A program made the translations under genes and the position numbers. Positions 35,909 through 45,879 of a stretch of DNA of 59,675 nucleotides are shown here, piece after piece (position 1 is the first letter of the stretch; every line of letters begins with the position of its first letter). Under the pieces are notes generated by a model. That model did no database searches. It saw only the letters and a list, made by a program, of their open reading frames with translations, and was not told the DNA's origin. Source of the DNA: a virus; IMG/VR virus record IMGVR_UViG_3300022752_005293, positions 1 through 59,675 of that record; one strand, 5' to 3'.

Positions 35909-36664
35909 ATGTTTGTACTAGATAATTTTGTTGTAATGGAATCAATGTATGGTAAATTTATAATCCCAAGACATTATACTCCAGGTCCCCCTACTCCGGA
36001 TCCAGCATCTACTATGCTTCGTACTGGAAAAACACATATTGAGGACGAGGTGCAAAATATTTTATATCTCGTTTCTCAATTACCAGACAATTCTATAGTT
36101 GTAGATGGTGGTGCAAATATGGGATTTTTTACTATCCCTGTTGCCCAAGCTTTGAAGAATAAAGGTGGCAAAATTATTTCTTTTGAACCGCAAAGGCAAA
36201 TTTATTATGCCCTTTGCGGTTCTTGTGCCTTAAATGAATTAGAAAATGTCTTTGTTCAAAATTTAGGTTTAGGTGAATCACAATCTATTGCTGAAGTATC
36301 AGATATTGATTACAGTGATAAAGTTGATTTTGGTATGGTCACTTTATCAGATAATGTCACTAAGAAAGAGCATGCTTTCTTAAGCAACAAAACTGTAAAA
36401 GTAATAACTTTAGACTCTATGGAGCTACCTAGTTTAGAATTTTTAAAGTTAGATGTGGAGGGGTATGAATGCCAAGCATTAAGGGGCGGATTAAAAACAT
36501 TAGAAAAATTTAGACCTATTATATGGATTGAGTATAACATGGCGGGCGAGAATAATATAAAAGAAGTTCTAAAGAGTGTGCAAAAATACAAATTTTTAAA
36601 AGTAGATTGGCAGAATATGCTTTGCATACCAGAAGAACTATGCAGTAGGTATAATATTAAATGA
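35909..36664 (+). CDS. FkbM-family methyltransferase
   Basis: This 251-residue SAM-dependent methyltransferase shows SIVVDGGANMGFFTIPVA (SAM-binding), IISFEPQRQIYYAL and LKLDVEGYECQALRGG, the FkbM pattern. It is the first gene of the glycan island, 9 bases after cobS, and probably O-methylates a sugar. It overlaps the next gene by 4 bases (ATGA), the style of the whole island. Confidence 0.88.
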   Translation: MFVLDNFVVMESMYGKFIIPRHYTPGPPTPDPASTMLRTGKTHIEDEVQNILYLVSQLPDNSIVVDGGANMGFFTIPVAQALKNKGGKIISFEPQRQIYYALCGSCALNELENVFVQNLGLGESQSIAEVSDIDYSDKVDFGMVTLSDNVTKKEHAFLSNKTVKVITLDSMELPSLEFLKLDVEGYECQALRGGLKTLEKFRPIIWIEYNMAGENNIKEVLKSVQKYKFLKVDWQNMLCIPEELCSRYNIK

Positions 36665-37446
36665 CCTCTTTAGTTCTTCATACGCATACTGGGCTCGGAG
36701 ATCATTTAATAACTAATGGTATGACTCATGCATTTGCTGAAAGATATGATAAGGTATACGTGATACATTTAAAAATGTTTACCGAATCTATTCAAGCTTT
36801 ATACAAGGGCTTTGATAAAATAGAAACAGTAGCTTTTCCAGATAAGGATATTAATTTATATCAAAGAGATAAAATTGCAGAATTAGCCAAAGACACTAAC
36901 TCAGAATTGATAAGTATCGCCGATCCATTTTTATATTATCCGAAAAGATTAGTATTAAATAAAGATAATGAACCGGTATTTATACATACTGCAATTAATT
37001 TTGATAGACAGTTTTATGAACTGGCAGGCATGCATTTTTCAATTAGATATGATATGTGTAAAATACCAAATAGCACTCAAAGATCAAAAGAAATACTCAT
37101 GGATCTAACTAAAGGACAAGATTTTAGATTAATTCATAATACGAGTAGTCAATCTAGTACTGGGTATCCTGTTAATATAGATATGGATTCACCTTTTACA
37201 AACCTGCCTACAATAGAAATTAGACCTGGTATTTCTAATAATATTTTTGATTTTGTGGATTTGATAAAAAATGCAAAGGAAATCCATACGGTAGGCAGTT
37301 TTTTTCATAATTTAGTAGATTGTATGACGGATAAAACGTCTGCTAGACTAGTATTTCATAATATTATGATGAAACACGAAACACAAATTAATTGCTTTTG
37401 GAATAATAATAGATGGTTGCAGATAGATTATAACAATAAATATTAA
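36661..37446 (+). CDS. Putative glycosyltransferase / sugar-related protein
   Basis: This 261-residue protein opens LVLHTHTGLGDHLITNGMTH, a Gly-rich loop like the start of GT-B enzymes of the heptosyltransferase type. No full donor domain can be confirmed by eye. It contains a NTSSQSSTGYPVN segment and IHTVGSFFHNLVDCM near the end, resembling the C-terminal 'I-x-x-DSS-x-x-H' site of such enzymes. It lies between the methyltransferase and gmd. Function is tentative. Confidence 0.55.
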   Translation: MTSLVLHTHTGLGDHLITNGMTHAFAERYDKVYVIHLKMFTESIQALYKGFDKIETVAFPDKDINLYQRDKIAELAKDTNSELISIADPFLYYPKRLVLNKDNEPVFIHTAINFDRQFYELAGMHFSIRYDMCKIPNSTQRSKEILMDLTKGQDFRLIHNTSSQSSTGYPVNIDMDSPFTNLPTIEIRPGISNNIFDFVDLIKNAKEIHTVGSFFHNLVDCMTDKTSARLVFHNIMMKHETQINCFWNNNRWLQIDYNNKY

Positions 37447-37460
37447 TTTAATGGATTATT

Positions 37461-38462
37461 ATGAAACGTGCGTTGATTACAGGAATAACCGGGCAGGATG
37501 GATCTTATCTTGCCGAACTACTTCTTAATAAAGATTATGAAGTGCATGGTATAGTAAGAAGATCTTCCAGTTTCAATACCAAAAGGCTAGATCACATCTA
37601 CCATAATAAAAATTTAAAACTTCACTATGGTGATGTGACTGATTCGTTGTCCTTAATAACTCTATTGAAAACACATAACTTTAATGAAATTTATAATCTT
37701 GCAGCACAGAGTCATGTAAAAGTTTCTTTTGATACACCAGAGTATACTGGGCAAGTTGATGCTATTGGCACACTTAGAATATTAGAAAGTGCTCGTTTGT
37801 TGAATTTACCCTGCAGGATTTATCAAGCATCTACTTCAGAACTTTTTGGATTAGTTCAAGAAGTACCTCAAAAAGAAACAACGCCTTTCTATCCTAGATC
37901 TCCATATGGTGTAGCAAAATTATATGCATATTGGATAGTAAAAAATTATAGAGAAGCATATAATATGTTTGTCTGTTCTGGTATTTTATTCAATCATGAG
38001 TCGCCCAGAAGAGGTAACACATTTGTTACGCAAAAAATAGTTCAGGGTCTTAAAGCTATAAAAGAGAGCAAAACAGATAGACCAGTTATGATGGGCAATC
38101 TCAATGCTATGAGAGATTGGGGGCATGCCAAAGATTATGTTGATGCTATGTGGTTGATGCTGCAGCAAAATAACCCCGAAGATTATGTAATAGCTACTGG
38201 CAAAATGTATTCTGTTAGATTTTTTGCGGAATTGGCTGCTTCATATTTTAATATGGAAATAGAATGGCAGGGAGAAGGCCTAGATGAAATTGGAATTGAT
38301 AAAATATCTGGCAGAACGGTGATTGCTGTAGATAAAAAATATTTTAGACCTGCAGAAGTAGATCAGTTATTAGGTGATGCATCTAAAGCGAGACTATGCC
38401 TAGGATGGCAACCTAGATATGATATTTATTCTTTAGTTGAGGATATGTGTATAAATGGATAA
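37461..38462 (+). CDS. gmd: GDP-mannose 4,6-dehydratase
   Basis: This 333-residue extended SDR matches Gmd: [53 protein letters not shown], catalytic YGVAK in [13 protein letters not shown], and [16 protein letters not shown]. It converts GDP-D-mannose to GDP-4-keto-6-deoxy-D-mannose, the shared precursor of fucose, colitose and perosamine. It overlaps fcl by 8 bases. Confidence 0.95.
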   Translation: MKRALITGITGQDGSYLAELLLNKDYEVHGIVRRSSSFNTKRLDHIYHNKNLKLHYGDVTDSLSLITLLKTHNFNEIYNLAAQSHVKVSFDTPEYTGQVDAIGTLRILESARLLNLPCRIYQASTSELFGLVQEVPQKETTPFYPRSPYGVAKLYAYWIVKNYREAYNMFVCSGILFNHESPRRGNTFVTQKIVQGLKAIKESKTDRPVMMGNLNAMRDWGHAKDYVDAMWLMLQQNNPEDYVIATGKMYSVRFFAELAASYFNMEIEWQGEGLDEIGIDKISGRTVIAVDKKYFRPAEVDQLLGDASKARLCLGWQPRYDIYSLVEDMCING

Positions 38463-39372
38463 AAATAGCAGAATTTATGTAGCAGGTCACAACGGTTTAG
38501 TTGGGTCTGCCTTAGTCAGGGCTTTAGCAGTTCAGGGATATAAACATATCATTATGTCTGATAGCAGAGCAACTAATCTAATTAACAGATCAGAAGTTGA
38601 TCGTTTTTTCAATTGGAATAGACCTGAATATGTTTTTCTTGCTGCAGCAAAGGTAGGAGGAATACTTGATAATAGTATAAAGCCAGCAGAATACATTTAT
38701 AATAATTTGATGATTCAATGTAATGTGATAGATGCTGCATATAATTATGGGGTCAAAAAATTATTATTTCTTGGCTCATCTTGCATATACCCTAAACTTG
38801 CCAATCAACCAATAACAGAAGATCAATTACTATCCAGTTACTTGGAACCCACAAATGAAAGTTATGCTTTGGCAAAAATTGCGGGATTAAAGATGTGTCA
38901 AGCATATAATAAACAATATAAAACCAATTTTATATCTTGTATGCCCACTAATTTGTATGGACCAAAAGATAATTTCAATCCTCTTTCTAGCCATGTTGTT
39001 CCTGGACTAATTAGTAAATTTTTATCTGATACTGATGAGGTAGTTTGTTTTGGCGATGGTTCACCAAAGCGAGAATTATTGTATATAGATGATATGGCGG
39101 ATGCTTGTATATTTTTGATGAATAACTATAATGAAAATCAAACTATAAACATTGGTACGGGTGAGGATATTTCAATAAAAGAATTAGCGATTATTATAAA
39201 AGAGCTTACTAATTATAATGGTAATATTGTATGGGATACAACTAAACCAAATGGCACTCCTCGTAAGGTTTTAGATGTATCGAGAATTCATAATCTAGGT
39301 TGGAAACATAAAACTTCTTTAAGAGAGGGGTTAATGAAAACTATACAGTGGTATAGGGAAAATAAACTATGA
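38455..39372 (+). CDS. fcl: GDP-L-fucose synthase (or GDP-L-colitose synthase)
   Basis: This 305-residue SDR has [36 protein letters not shown] and [19 protein letters not shown], the WcaG/Fcl pattern, and [12 protein letters not shown]. It epimerises and reduces GDP-4-keto-6-deoxymannose to GDP-L-fucose. With a ColD-like dehydratase next door it could instead finish GDP-L-colitose, since ColC belongs to the same family. Confidence 0.93.
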   Translation: MDKNSRIYVAGHNGLVGSALVRALAVQGYKHIIMSDSRATNLINRSEVDRFFNWNRPEYVFLAAAKVGGILDNSIKPAEYIYNNLMIQCNVIDAAYNYGVKKLLFLGSSCIYPKLANQPITEDQLLSSYLEPTNESYALAKIAGLKMCQAYNKQYKTNFISCMPTNLYGPKDNFNPLSSHVVPGLISKFLSDTDEVVCFGDGSPKRELLYIDDMADACIFLMNNYNENQTINIGTGEDISIKELAIIIKELTNYNGNIVWDTTKPNGTPRKVLDVSRIHNLGWKHKTSLREGLMKTIQWYRENKL

Positions 39373-40544
39373 GAAAGAAATGGCCCTTGATGGGAGAATC
39401 TATTACTTTAGGTGATAGATTAAAAATGGCTTTATTCTGCCTTAGAGCTAAAAGATTTACATATGGAGATAATTTAAAAGCATTTGAGCAAGAATGGAAC
39501 GAATGGTTGTCACCAAATAACAATTCTATAAATTCTTTATACGTGTCCAGTGGCAGCACTGCTAATTTTTTATTAGTTGCTGCGATAATGGATTTGTTTA
39601 ATATTAAATCAGGAGATAAAATTTTATTACCTGCATGCACCTGGATGACTAATGTTTCCCCGGCATTGCAGTTAGGATTGACTCCTGTCTTCTGCGATGT
39701 TAATCTACAAAATTACAGTTTTGATCTAGATAATGCTAAACAGATAGCAAAAAAACATAAAGATATAAAACTTATTTTCGTAACACATTTGCTAGGATTT
39801 TCTGGAGATAATGAAAAGTTATCTGAAATTTTTCCCAATGCTTTAATTATAGATGATGTTTGTGAATCGCATGGATGTATAAGCCCGGATTTAACCAAAA
39901 GAGGATCTAATTCGTTAGGGGCCACCTTTAGTTTTTATTTTGGACATCATATGTCTACAGTTGAAGGAGGTATGATAACTACTAACAACTTAGAATTATA
40001 TGATTTAATGAGAATGAAAAGAAGTCATGGTTTGGCTAGAGAATCTACAAGGTTTGACTATTATAAGAATAAGTATTCTGATATAGATCCTCAGTTTTTG
40101 TTTATAACAGATGGTTATAATTTTAGAAACCATGAGATTCCTGCAGTTTTGGGCAGATCGCAATTGAAACGACTGGATAGTATGATTTTAATTCGTAGAA
40201 GAAATTATTCTTTATATTGTAAGTTAATAGAACAATTTTCAAATTTGTTTTATTCTCATGCATTTGAAAAAACAAATAGTAGTTTTTGTTTTCCTTTTAT
40301 TTGTAAAAATGCTGAAATTAGAAATAAACTAAGAATTTTATTAACAGAAAATAATATAGAACACCGACCTATTGTTGCAGGAAATCTTTTATCTCAACCG
40401 TTTCTTCAAGGACATAAAATAGAAACCTCTAAAAAGATTGCTAATGCTGAAATTATTCACAGGCAAGGAATATATATAGGAAACAATCATTTTGTCTCTG
40501 AACAAGATATGGCATTCTTGGGTGAACTATTTAGTAAAATATGA
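39369..40544 (+). CDS. ColD-like PLP-dependent sugar 3-dehydratase (DegT/DnrJ family)
   Basis: This 391-residue fold-type I enzyme has SGSTANFLLV, LPACTWMTNVSPAL and IIDDVCESHG. The usual catalytic Lys is replaced by His193 in SFYFGHHMSTVEGG. That replacement defines the GDP-4-keto-6-deoxymannose 3-dehydratase (ColD) type, which removes the 3-hydroxyl instead of transaminating. With gmd and fcl directly upstream this fits GDP-colitose synthesis. A perosamine-type aminotransferase is unlikely because Lys is missing. Confidence 0.8.
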   Translation: MRKKWPLMGESITLGDRLKMALFCLRAKRFTYGDNLKAFEQEWNEWLSPNNNSINSLYVSSGSTANFLLVAAIMDLFNIKSGDKILLPACTWMTNVSPALQLGLTPVFCDVNLQNYSFDLDNAKQIAKKHKDIKLIFVTHLLGFSGDNEKLSEIFPNALIIDDVCESHGCISPDLTKRGSNSLGATFSFYFGHHMSTVEGGMITTNNLELYDLMRMKRSHGLARESTRFDYYKNKYSDIDPQFLFITDGYNFRNHEIPAVLGRSQLKRLDSMILIRRRNYSLYCKLIEQFSNLFYSHAFEKTNSSFCFPFICKNAEIRNKLRILLTENNIEHRPIVAGNLLSQPFLQGHKIETSKKIANAEIIHRQGIYIGNNHFVSEQDMAFLGELFSKI

Positions 40545-41413
40545 AAAAACTTAAATTAGGGTTTACTGACACTCATGACCATTTAGCTAGATTTTTTTAT
40601 TCTATACTTTCCACTCGGTATGTAATAGAAGTAGATAATATTAATCCGGATTATCTAATTTTTGGTGATAATAATTTTGGCAATAACAATCTTAGATATG
40701 ATAAGAATAAAGTAACTAAGATTTTTTACACTGGTGAAAATCAAAGACCAGAAAATTATGATTGTCATTATGCTATTTCATTTGATCATGTCTATGAGCC
40801 ATGGCATTATAGATTACCATTATTTGTAATCTATATGTGGGCATGGAAATATATTCATAACATGAATTATGATATGGATTACATTTTACGCGATTTGGAT
40901 GTAACAGAAAAAACATCATTCTCCTCTTTTGTAGTTTCTAATCCTAATTGTCAAGAAAGAAATGATTTTTTTAAAATGCTAAATGACTATAAAACTGTAG
41001 ATAGTGGGGGTAGATTATTCAATAATATACAAGTAAAGCTAGATGGAGAACAAAGTAAAATAGACTTTTTATCTTCGCGAAAGTTTAATATTTGCTTTGA
41101 ACCTTATAAATATCCAGGATATACTACAGAAAAAATAGTACATGCTTTTTATGCTGGAACTATTCCTATTTACTGGGGCAATGAATTGGTGACATCTGAT
41201 TTTAATAATGATTCTTTTATTAATGTTCATGATTTTGATTCTTTTGATTCTGCCATGGACTACATAATAAAAGTAGATAATGATAAAAAACTTTATAATG
41301 AAATAGTGAAGGCCCCAAAATTCATTAACAATATTCCTCCATCTTATTTAATTTTAGATAATTTTTTAAATTGGTTTGATGCTGTGGTATACAATAAAAT
41401 TTTACAACGATGA
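40541..41413 (+). CDS. GT10-family (alpha-1,3-fucosyltransferase-like) glycosyltransferase
   Basis: This 290-residue protein carries the GT10 donor-site block: KFNICFEPYKYPGYTTEKI, then AGTIPIYWGN and NDSFINVHDF. GT10 enzymes use GDP-L-fucose or related GDP-6-deoxysugars, exactly the products of the three genes just upstream. It overlaps them by ATGA, so donor synthesis and transfer are co-expressed. The acceptor is unknown. Confidence 0.88.
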   Translation: MKKLKLGFTDTHDHLARFFYSILSTRYVIEVDNINPDYLIFGDNNFGNNNLRYDKNKVTKIFYTGENQRPENYDCHYAISFDHVYEPWHYRLPLFVIYMWAWKYIHNMNYDMDYILRDLDVTEKTSFSSFVVSNPNCQERNDFFKMLNDYKTVDSGGRLFNNIQVKLDGEQSKIDFLSSRKFNICFEPYKYPGYTTEKIVHAFYAGTIPIYWGNELVTSDFNNDSFINVHDFDSFDSAMDYIIKVDNDKKLYNEIVKAPKFINNIPPSYLILDNFLNWFDAVVYNKILQR

Positions 41414-42117
41414 AAATACAAACTTTTATATTCAATTGGAATGGACAATATAACAAAACCTTAGACAAGAAAGACCAGCTTAAGGCCATTGGTGTTGATC
41501 CCATCATTATTAATAGTGATGAAGCATTTTATCTAGATGATTGGCACAATATTGGCGAAAAAGCTTATTTTACTGCACAGTTTATGAAAGCATTAGAGTT
41601 GTTTGACGGAGATGCTTTATTCCATATACAAGGCGATGCAAGTTACGAACGTTGGGCAGATCTTATAGATGATGCGAAAAAATATTATAAAGAATATAAT
41701 TGGGGTATATACGCTCCTAATATTGATTATACTTGGTATGTAGCATCTAAAACAGATTTAGATATGTTTACTATAGACGAGACTCCCCTTAAAATGGTGG
41801 CTACACCTGATTGCACTTGTTGGTTTATACATAAGAATATAATTGATGAGGCAAATAATCGTAAAGTAAACTTTGCGCCATATAAATGGGGTTGGAGCTT
41901 TGACTTAGTATATTCTGCTTTATCTCATATGATGAAACGCCCAGTATTAAGAGATTATTCTCATACAGTACAACATCCGCTCGGCACAAACTATGCTAAA
42001 GATGAGGCCGAAAAAGAAATGATGGATTTGTATAAGTCTTTACCTAAGGATATACAAGAAGCCTTTTACTATATCAAATCTGATAAAGATAGTCTGGCAA
42101 AATACTACGCAGAATGA
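41410..42117 (+). CDS. Putative GT-A-like glycosyltransferase
   Basis: This 235-residue protein starts MKIQTFIFNWNGQYNKTLDK, typical of GT-A enzymes of the family-2/25 kind. FDGDALFHIQGDASYERW is in the position of a metal-binding acidic motif. ATPDCTCWFIHKNII and APYKWGWSFDLVYSA follow. I do not know its donor. It is coupled by ATGA on both sides. Confidence 0.6.
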   Translation: MKIQTFIFNWNGQYNKTLDKKDQLKAIGVDPIIINSDEAFYLDDWHNIGEKAYFTAQFMKALELFDGDALFHIQGDASYERWADLIDDAKKYYKEYNWGIYAPNIDYTWYVASKTDLDMFTIDETPLKMVATPDCTCWFIHKNIIDEANNRKVNFAPYKWGWSFDLVYSALSHMMKRPVLRDYSHTVQHPLGTNYAKDEAEKEMMDLYKSLPKDIQEAFYYIKSDKDSLAKYYAE

Positions 42118-43046
42118 GAATAGATTACATTACAGCTAATGATAAAATAGGCGAAATCATTTGTAAAGGTGAGCCAGCAAGTATATTAAGATTGGACAAT
42201 ACTGCAGGTTTTATTGTACAGTTAAAACTAAAAAATGAATCTCCCCCATCTGAGCATTTCAACGAATCTACATTAATACAAGGCGGAATTCATCCCCACG
42301 ATCCTGCCTATTATTGGGACGTAATATTACCCGAAATTATAAAAGTAATGCATCAGGCTGATATATTAGGTATTACAGATGTAACTGATACTTTTAATAA
42401 TTGTGTGCCCGAAGATCATGTTGTAATAAAGGAATTTAAGAATCAACCAATATTTGGAGGTAATTCTATTTTAGTTATGGATCCTGGCGGATTACTGGGT
42501 TACGCTAAAGAATTTTTTGGAATACCCGAAGCTATTAATCCATGGACAGCAAAACTAAAGAATAAAAAAGTTTTAGTTATTTCCACTCATGCTGAATCTA
42601 TTAAATATCAATATAATAAATTAGATAAAATTTGGGGGAATAAAAGAGAAGTTATAGCGCCATTTGAATTGGCAGGAGTTATTAGAAGCCCTTATCATCC
42701 TTTAATGGATAACAGACAATATCCTAATTGTAATCATTGGGGAGATACTGTAAATTATATAATGAAAGAAATTGAAAAATATGATTTTGATGTTCTTTTG
42801 GCAGGTGCTTCTACATCCTCGGTATTTTATGCTCAGCATGCAAAAGAATTGGGAAAGATAGGGATACAAACTGGGGGAGTGGTTCAATTAATGTTCGGTA
42901 TTTTGGGATACAGATGGACAAAGGTTCTCGGGTATAGTCAATGGAACAAAATGTATAATGAACATTGGATTTATCCTTTAGAAATAGATGAAGCCCAAAA
43001 TAGAAAGAAAAACATGCATTTAGAAACAAATTTTGCTTATTGGTAA
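42114..43046 (+). CDS. Putative GT-D-fold-type glycosyltransferase
   Basis: This 310-residue protein has a C-terminal half with KNKKVLVISTHAESIKYQY, FDVLLAGASTSSVFYAQHAK and IQTGGVVQLMFGILGYRW. This resembles the GT-D (DUF1792-like) or related bacterial glycosyltransferase domains that share 'G-G-x-x-Q-L-x-FGI-x-G-x-RW'. The N-terminal half has no clear motif. It precedes the RfbH-like gene by one base. Confidence 0.6.
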   Translation: MRIDYITANDKIGEIICKGEPASILRLDNTAGFIVQLKLKNESPPSEHFNESTLIQGGIHPHDPAYYWDVILPEIIKVMHQADILGITDVTDTFNNCVPEDHVVIKEFKNQPIFGGNSILVMDPGGLLGYAKEFFGIPEAINPWTAKLKNKKVLVISTHAESIKYQYNKLDKIWGNKREVIAPFELAGVIRSPYHPLMDNRQYPNCNHWGDTVNYIMKEIEKYDFDVLLAGASTSSVFYAQHAKELGKIGIQTGGVVQLMFGILGYRWTKVLGYSQWNKMYNEHWIYPLEIDEAQNRKKNMHLETNFAYW

Positions 43047-43047
43047 T

Positions 43048-44367
43048 ATGAAACAAGAAATTATTAATAGTGTATCTAATTTTATTAAAAATAAATTAGA
43101 AAACAAAAAATGGGAAGCAGGCAAAGATTTTGTAAACTATGCTGGTCCATTTTTTAATGAAAAAGAATATGAATCCGTCATGGATACTTTATTAGATGGA
43201 TGGTTAGTAATGGGTAATAAGTGTTTAGAATTTGAGCGTAATTTTCCTAAGCATTTTGGCAAATCCTATGGCATTTTAACTAACTCTGGTTCCAGTTCTA
43301 ATTTATTAATGTTGTCTTCCCTTACTTCTAAAAGAGGATACAACCTTTCCAAGGGAACTAAAGTATTGGTTCCCGTAGCTGGATTTCCCACTACATTTAA
43401 TCCTATTATACAAATAGGGTTTGAGCCAGTATTTTTAGATATAGAATTGGATACTCTTAATCTAGATTTAACCAAGACAGAAGATCTAATTAAAAAACAT
43501 AATATTAAAGTTATTACTTTTGCGCATGTTTTAGGGAACCCTCCCAATATGCGATGGGTAATGGAACTAGTTAAAAGATATGATTTGTTATTACTAGAGG
43601 ATTGTTGTGATGCTTTAGGAACAACATATGATGGTAACCCTCTCGGATCATTTGGTATTATGGCTACTTGTAGTTTCTATCCTGCTCATCATATAACTAT
43701 GGGCGAGGGTGGTTATGTTGCTTGTAATACATATGAACAGGAAGTAATACTTAGATCATTTAGAGAATGGGGGAGGGGTTGTTATTGTGTCGGACCTGAA
43801 GCAAATAAATTACAATGCGGTACTTGTGGTAAAAGGTTCAGTGAATGGATTCCTAGTCTTAAAGATCAAATCTTTGATCACAAATATGTGTATGATGAGA
43901 TAGGATACAATTTGAAACCTATTGAAATGCAAGGCGCTATAGGAATAGTGCAACTTACTAAATTAGATGAGATACATTCATTAAGAAAAAGAAATTATAA
44001 ATTAATGTTTGAAATTTATAGTAAGTATGAAGAATATTTTCATTTGCCTAGAGCCCAAGAAAATAGTGATCCTAGTTGGTTTGCTTTCCCTTTAACTATT
44101 AGAAAAGGCGCGCCCTTTAATAGAAATGATATAGTAGATTATTTGGAAACCAATCTAATTCAAACCAGACCATATTTTGCAGGCAATCTATTATTGCAAC
44201 CTGCATATTCGCATCTAATGAATGCAGAAGATGCTAAGAAAGAATTTCCTATAGCAACCTTTGTTATGCAGAATACTTTCTTTCATGGAACCAGCCCAGT
44301 TATAACTCCAGAGCAGATAAATTATATTGGGTATACCGTAGATAATTTTATGAGTTTATTTAAATGA
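43048..44367 (+). CDS. rfbH: RfbH/DdhC-like 4-keto-6-deoxyhexose 3-dehydrase
   Basis: This protein (439 residues from ATG 43048; an upstream TTG is less likely) belongs to the PLP fold with His214 replacing Lys in SFYPAHHITMGEGG. It also has a cysteine cluster in WGRGCYCVGPEANKLQCGTCGKRF-like order: Cys245, Cys247, Cys257, Cys260, with Cys187 58 residues upstream. This is the [2Fe-2S] layout of CDP-6-deoxy-glucoseen E1 enzymes, except that extra residues widen the CxC-to-C spacing. It makes 3,6-dideoxyhexoses in O-antigen pathways. Confidence 0.88.
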   Translation: MKQEIINSVSNFIKNKLENKKWEAGKDFVNYAGPFFNEKEYESVMDTLLDGWLVMGNKCLEFERNFPKHFGKSYGILTNSGSSSNLLMLSSLTSKRGYNLSKGTKVLVPVAGFPTTFNPIIQIGFEPVFLDIELDTLNLDLTKTEDLIKKHNIKVITFAHVLGNPPNMRWVMELVKRYDLLLLEDCCDALGTTYDGNPLGSFGIMATCSFYPAHHITMGEGGYVACNTYEQEVILRSFREWGRGCYCVGPEANKLQCGTCGKRFSEWIPSLKDQIFDHKYVYDEIGYNLKPIEMQGAIGIVQLTKLDEIHSLRKRNYKLMFEIYSKYEEYFHLPRAQENSDPSWFAFPLTIRKGAPFNRNDIVDYLETNLIQTRPYFAGNLLLQPAYSHLMNAEDAKKEFPIATFVMQNTFFHGTSPVITPEQINYIGYTVDNFMSLFK

Positions 44368-44374
44368 GGATTTT

Positions 44375-45172
44375 ATGAATACTAAAGAAAAATTAATGTT
44401 AGATATTTTAAAACGAGGAAAACAAGAATTCGGATTTTGTGCAGTAAAGGCAGAGTTCGAGGCAGAAGGAACCAGAGTCGATGAATTATTACGCTTGGTT
44501 GAAATTGCTCGTAGAGCTGATCTCAAGATTGGATTGAAGATCGGCGGGTGCGAAGCCATACGTGATCTTTTAGAAATTAAACAAATAGGTGTTGACTACA
44601 TAATTGCACCGATGGTAGAAACTCCCTATGCTCTGTGGAAATTTGTTGATGCTAAAAATAGAATTTTTACGAAAGAGGAACAACGGGATATAAAGTTTTT
44701 GACTAATCTCGAAACTATTACTGGTTTTAATAATTTGGCGAGTTTAGTAGAACAGGCTTGTATGCAGGATGGCTTGGATGGTTTAGTATTTGGTCGTGTT
44801 GATTATGCTATGAGTATGGGTCGTAATGGACGCGAGGATATCAATAATACTGATATTACAAAGGCAGTTATAGAAACTGCAAACGCTTGTAAAGCCGCTA
44901 AATTAGAGTTGGTTATGGGAGGGGGAATTAGTAAAGACGCGATTCCTGCAGTAAGACAAGTTCAAAAAGTACATCTTGATCGTTATGAAACTCGAAAAAT
45001 TATTTTCAATGGGGATGCTATTAAATTAAGTACAGCGGATAAAGCTCTTATTTCGGCTGTAGAGTTTGAATTGTTGTGGTTGAAAAATAAACGAGATTAT
45101 TACGAGGCAATCTTTACCGAAGACGATAAACGTATTAATATGCTGGAAACAAGATGGAAAAATTTGGTTTGA
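44375..45172 (+). CDS. HpcH/HpaI-type aldolase family protein
   Basis: This 265-residue protein has a TIM-barrel aldolase pattern: GFCAVKAEFEAEG near the N-terminus, IGLKIGGCEAIRDL, VDYIIAPMVETPYALWKF (with the metal-binding Glu of this family), LTNLETITGFNN, and LDGLVFGRVDYAMSMG. Such enzymes cleave or form C-C bonds with pyruvate-like donors. Its place among deoxysugar genes suggests building a higher-carbon or branched sugar. It has its own Shine-Dalgarno (TGAGGA) and overlaps the SDR gene by 19 bases. Confidence 0.8.
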   Translation: MNTKEKLMLDILKRGKQEFGFCAVKAEFEAEGTRVDELLRLVEIARRADLKIGLKIGGCEAIRDLLEIKQIGVDYIIAPMVETPYALWKFVDAKNRIFTKEEQRDIKFLTNLETITGFNNLASLVEQACMQDGLDGLVFGRVDYAMSMGRNGREDINNTDITKAVIETANACKAAKLELVMGGGISKDAIPAVRQVQKVHLDRYETRKIIFNGDAIKLSTADKALISAVEFELLWLKNKRDYYEAIFTEDDKRINMLETRWKNLV

Positions 45173-45879
45173 TAACCAATAAAAAAAGAGTATTAGTCAC
45201 AGGATGCACTCGAGGTATAGGTTATTCCATATGTGAAAAATATAAAGAGATGAATTACTATGTTGTAGGAATAGCAAGACAAGAAAATTATAATTCAAGT
45301 TTAGACGAATATTATAATTGTGATCTTTCTGATATGCATGCTGTTTTGAATCTATGTTTAAAATTAAAAAATTTAGATATAGATATCATTATTAATAATG
45401 CGGGCATTAATCCCATAAATGATTTTTGTAATATTCCTGTAGAAGAATTCATGAAAGTACAACAAGTTAATTTTTTGTCTCCTTTTTGTATTTTACAGGC
45501 TTGTATTCCGCATATGCTAGAAAAAAAATGGGGTAGAATAGTTAACATTGGATCAGTTTGGAGTAAGAAAAGTAAAAAAGGGCGTGCTAGTTATTCTTCA
45601 AGTAAATTCGCACTTGATGGGATGACATTATCTATTGCTAATGAATTTGCAGATAAAGATATACTTTGTAATATTGTATCTCCGGGATTTATAGATACTA
45701 ATATGACTTGGAAAAATTTAGGTATTCAAGGTGTAGAAGAAATTTTACAAACTGTCCCTATTAGAAGATTAGCTAAAATACAAGAAATAAGTGAACTAGT
45801 TTATTATCTAGGTAGTGATAAAAATACCTACATTACTGGACAGAATATTTCTATAGACGGAGGATTCACGCGTGCTTGA
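45154..45879 (+). CDS. Short-chain dehydrogenase/reductase
   Basis: This 241-residue classical SDR has VLVTGCTRGIGYSICEKY (TGxxxGxG), IIINNAGINP (NNAG), Ser in VNIGSVWSKKS, and Tyr/Lys in ASYSSSKFALDG. VSPGFIDTNM and GQNISIDGGFTRA complete the family. It probably reduces a keto group in the unusual sugar pathway. It overlaps the next gene by 8 bases. Confidence 0.9.
   Translation: MEKFGLITNKKRVLVTGCTRGIGYSICEKYKEMNYYVVGIARQENYNSSLDEYYNCDLSDMHAVLNLCLKLKNLDIDIIINNAGINPINDFCNIPVEEFMKVQQVNFLSPFCILQACIPHMLEKKWGRIVNIGSVWSKKSKKGRASYSSSKFALDGMTLSIANEFADKDILCNIVSPGFIDTNMTWKNLGIQGVEEILQTVPIRRLAKIQEISELVYYLGSDKNTYITGQNISIDGGFTRA

Noticed and set aside
39369-40544. Perosamine synthase (sugar aminotransferase)
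   Set aside because: The PLP-binding Lys is replaced by His, so transamination is not expected.
41105-41112. TATAAATA within the GT10 gene as a late promoter
   Set aside because: The octamer is expected several times by chance in DNA this AT-rich, and this copy is deep inside a gene with no nearby downstream start needing a promoter.
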